From positions 1 to 33,754 of the forward strand of contig CAISXI010000233.1 of NCBI GenBank assembly GCA_903889425.1: a DNA stretch of 33,754 nt, written 5' to 3'. Source of the DNA: an uncultured Roseiflexaceae bacterium (GTDB taxonomy: Bacteria; Chloroflexota; Chloroflexia; Chloroflexales; Roseiflexaceae). Under the pieces are notes generated by a model that saw only the letters and a list, made by a program, of their open reading frames with translations, did not search any database and was not told the origin of the DNA. This document shows positions 33,735 through 33,754 of this stretch, one piece after another. The first letter of the stretch is position 1, and each line of letters starts with the position of its first letter. A program made the position numbers and the translations under genes.

Positions 33735-33754
33735 ACGCACCCATGCCACACAGA

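Noticed and set aside
33743-33754. ATG at 33743 as the start of a next gene
   Set aside because: Only four codons are visible and no ribosome site precedes it, so it cannot be judged.
1-33754. CRISPR arrays, insertion sequences, integrases, phage genes
   Set aside because: No spaced direct repeats, transposase-like ORFs or terminal inverted repeats were seen; the only tandem DNA repeat is the 24-nt linker unit in the lipoprotein gene.

Overview
The window looks like a chromosomal segment of a filamentous or phototrophic-type Chloroflexota bacterium. This is an inference from gene content and protein style: a secreted protein ending in an aromatic-hydrophobic 'IYMPL' tail, a large RCC1-repeat protein, an 'AAC-GG-A' lipoprotein with an Ala/Pro/Glu/Thr linker, pyrophosphate-type PPDK, and moderate GC judged by eye. 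No integrase, transposase, phage gene or CRISPR array was seen. Promoters are easy to read: several have good -35 and -10 boxes 17-18 nt apart with a TGn extension, and most genes carry a GGAG or AGGAG ribosome site.

Region 1 (1-9006, plus) is an envelope polysaccharide block. It holds a truncated GT4 glycosyltransferase, three more GT4 enzymes, a class I SAM methyltransferase, a secreted beta-rich protein with its own promoter, and a polytopic GT-C-like membrane protein. An elongator tRNA-Met (CAT) follows at 9082-9156 and ends at a strong hairpin shared with the convergent operon.

Region 2 (9181-12847, minus) is a compact four-gene operon: a formyltransferase-fold enzyme, an SDR dehydrogenase, a D-threonine aldolase/D-serine dehydratase-like PLP enzyme and an unrecognised 332-aa protein. 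It diverges, over a nearly symmetric -10 box, from a plus-strand gene (12940-13482) that encodes two tandem YggX/Fe(II)-trafficking domains in one chain.

Region 3 (13599-19390, minus) is a two-gene operon. A membrane-anchored 1517-aa protein has 28 RCC1 repeats (four times seven), each with a Cys pair. Its stop overlaps the start of an ATP-grasp ligase resembling the L-amino-acid ligase group. The longest gene-free stretch (19391-20200) contains a near-consensus promoter and a roughly 500-nt leader ahead of the peptide transporter.

Region 4 (20201-29751, plus) holds an Opp/Dpp-type transporter as permease-permease-binding lipoprotein with no ATPase gene, two tandem histidine phosphatases, a flavin amine oxidase, and pyruvate phosphate dikinase with its own promoter and a double-hairpin terminator. 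Region 5 has a glycogen-synthase-like GT4 on the minus strand (29874-31079). Diverging from it is an EamA transporter-larB-larE operon joined by ATGA overlaps, which makes part of the nickel-pincer cofactor pathway. The window ends 20 nt after larE, so larC and larA, if present, lie outside.

The points most worth following up are the double YggX protein, the 28-blade Cys-stapled RCC1 protein coupled to an ATP-grasp ligase, the formyltransferase/SDR/PLP/unknown operon, and the long leader upstream of the transporter.
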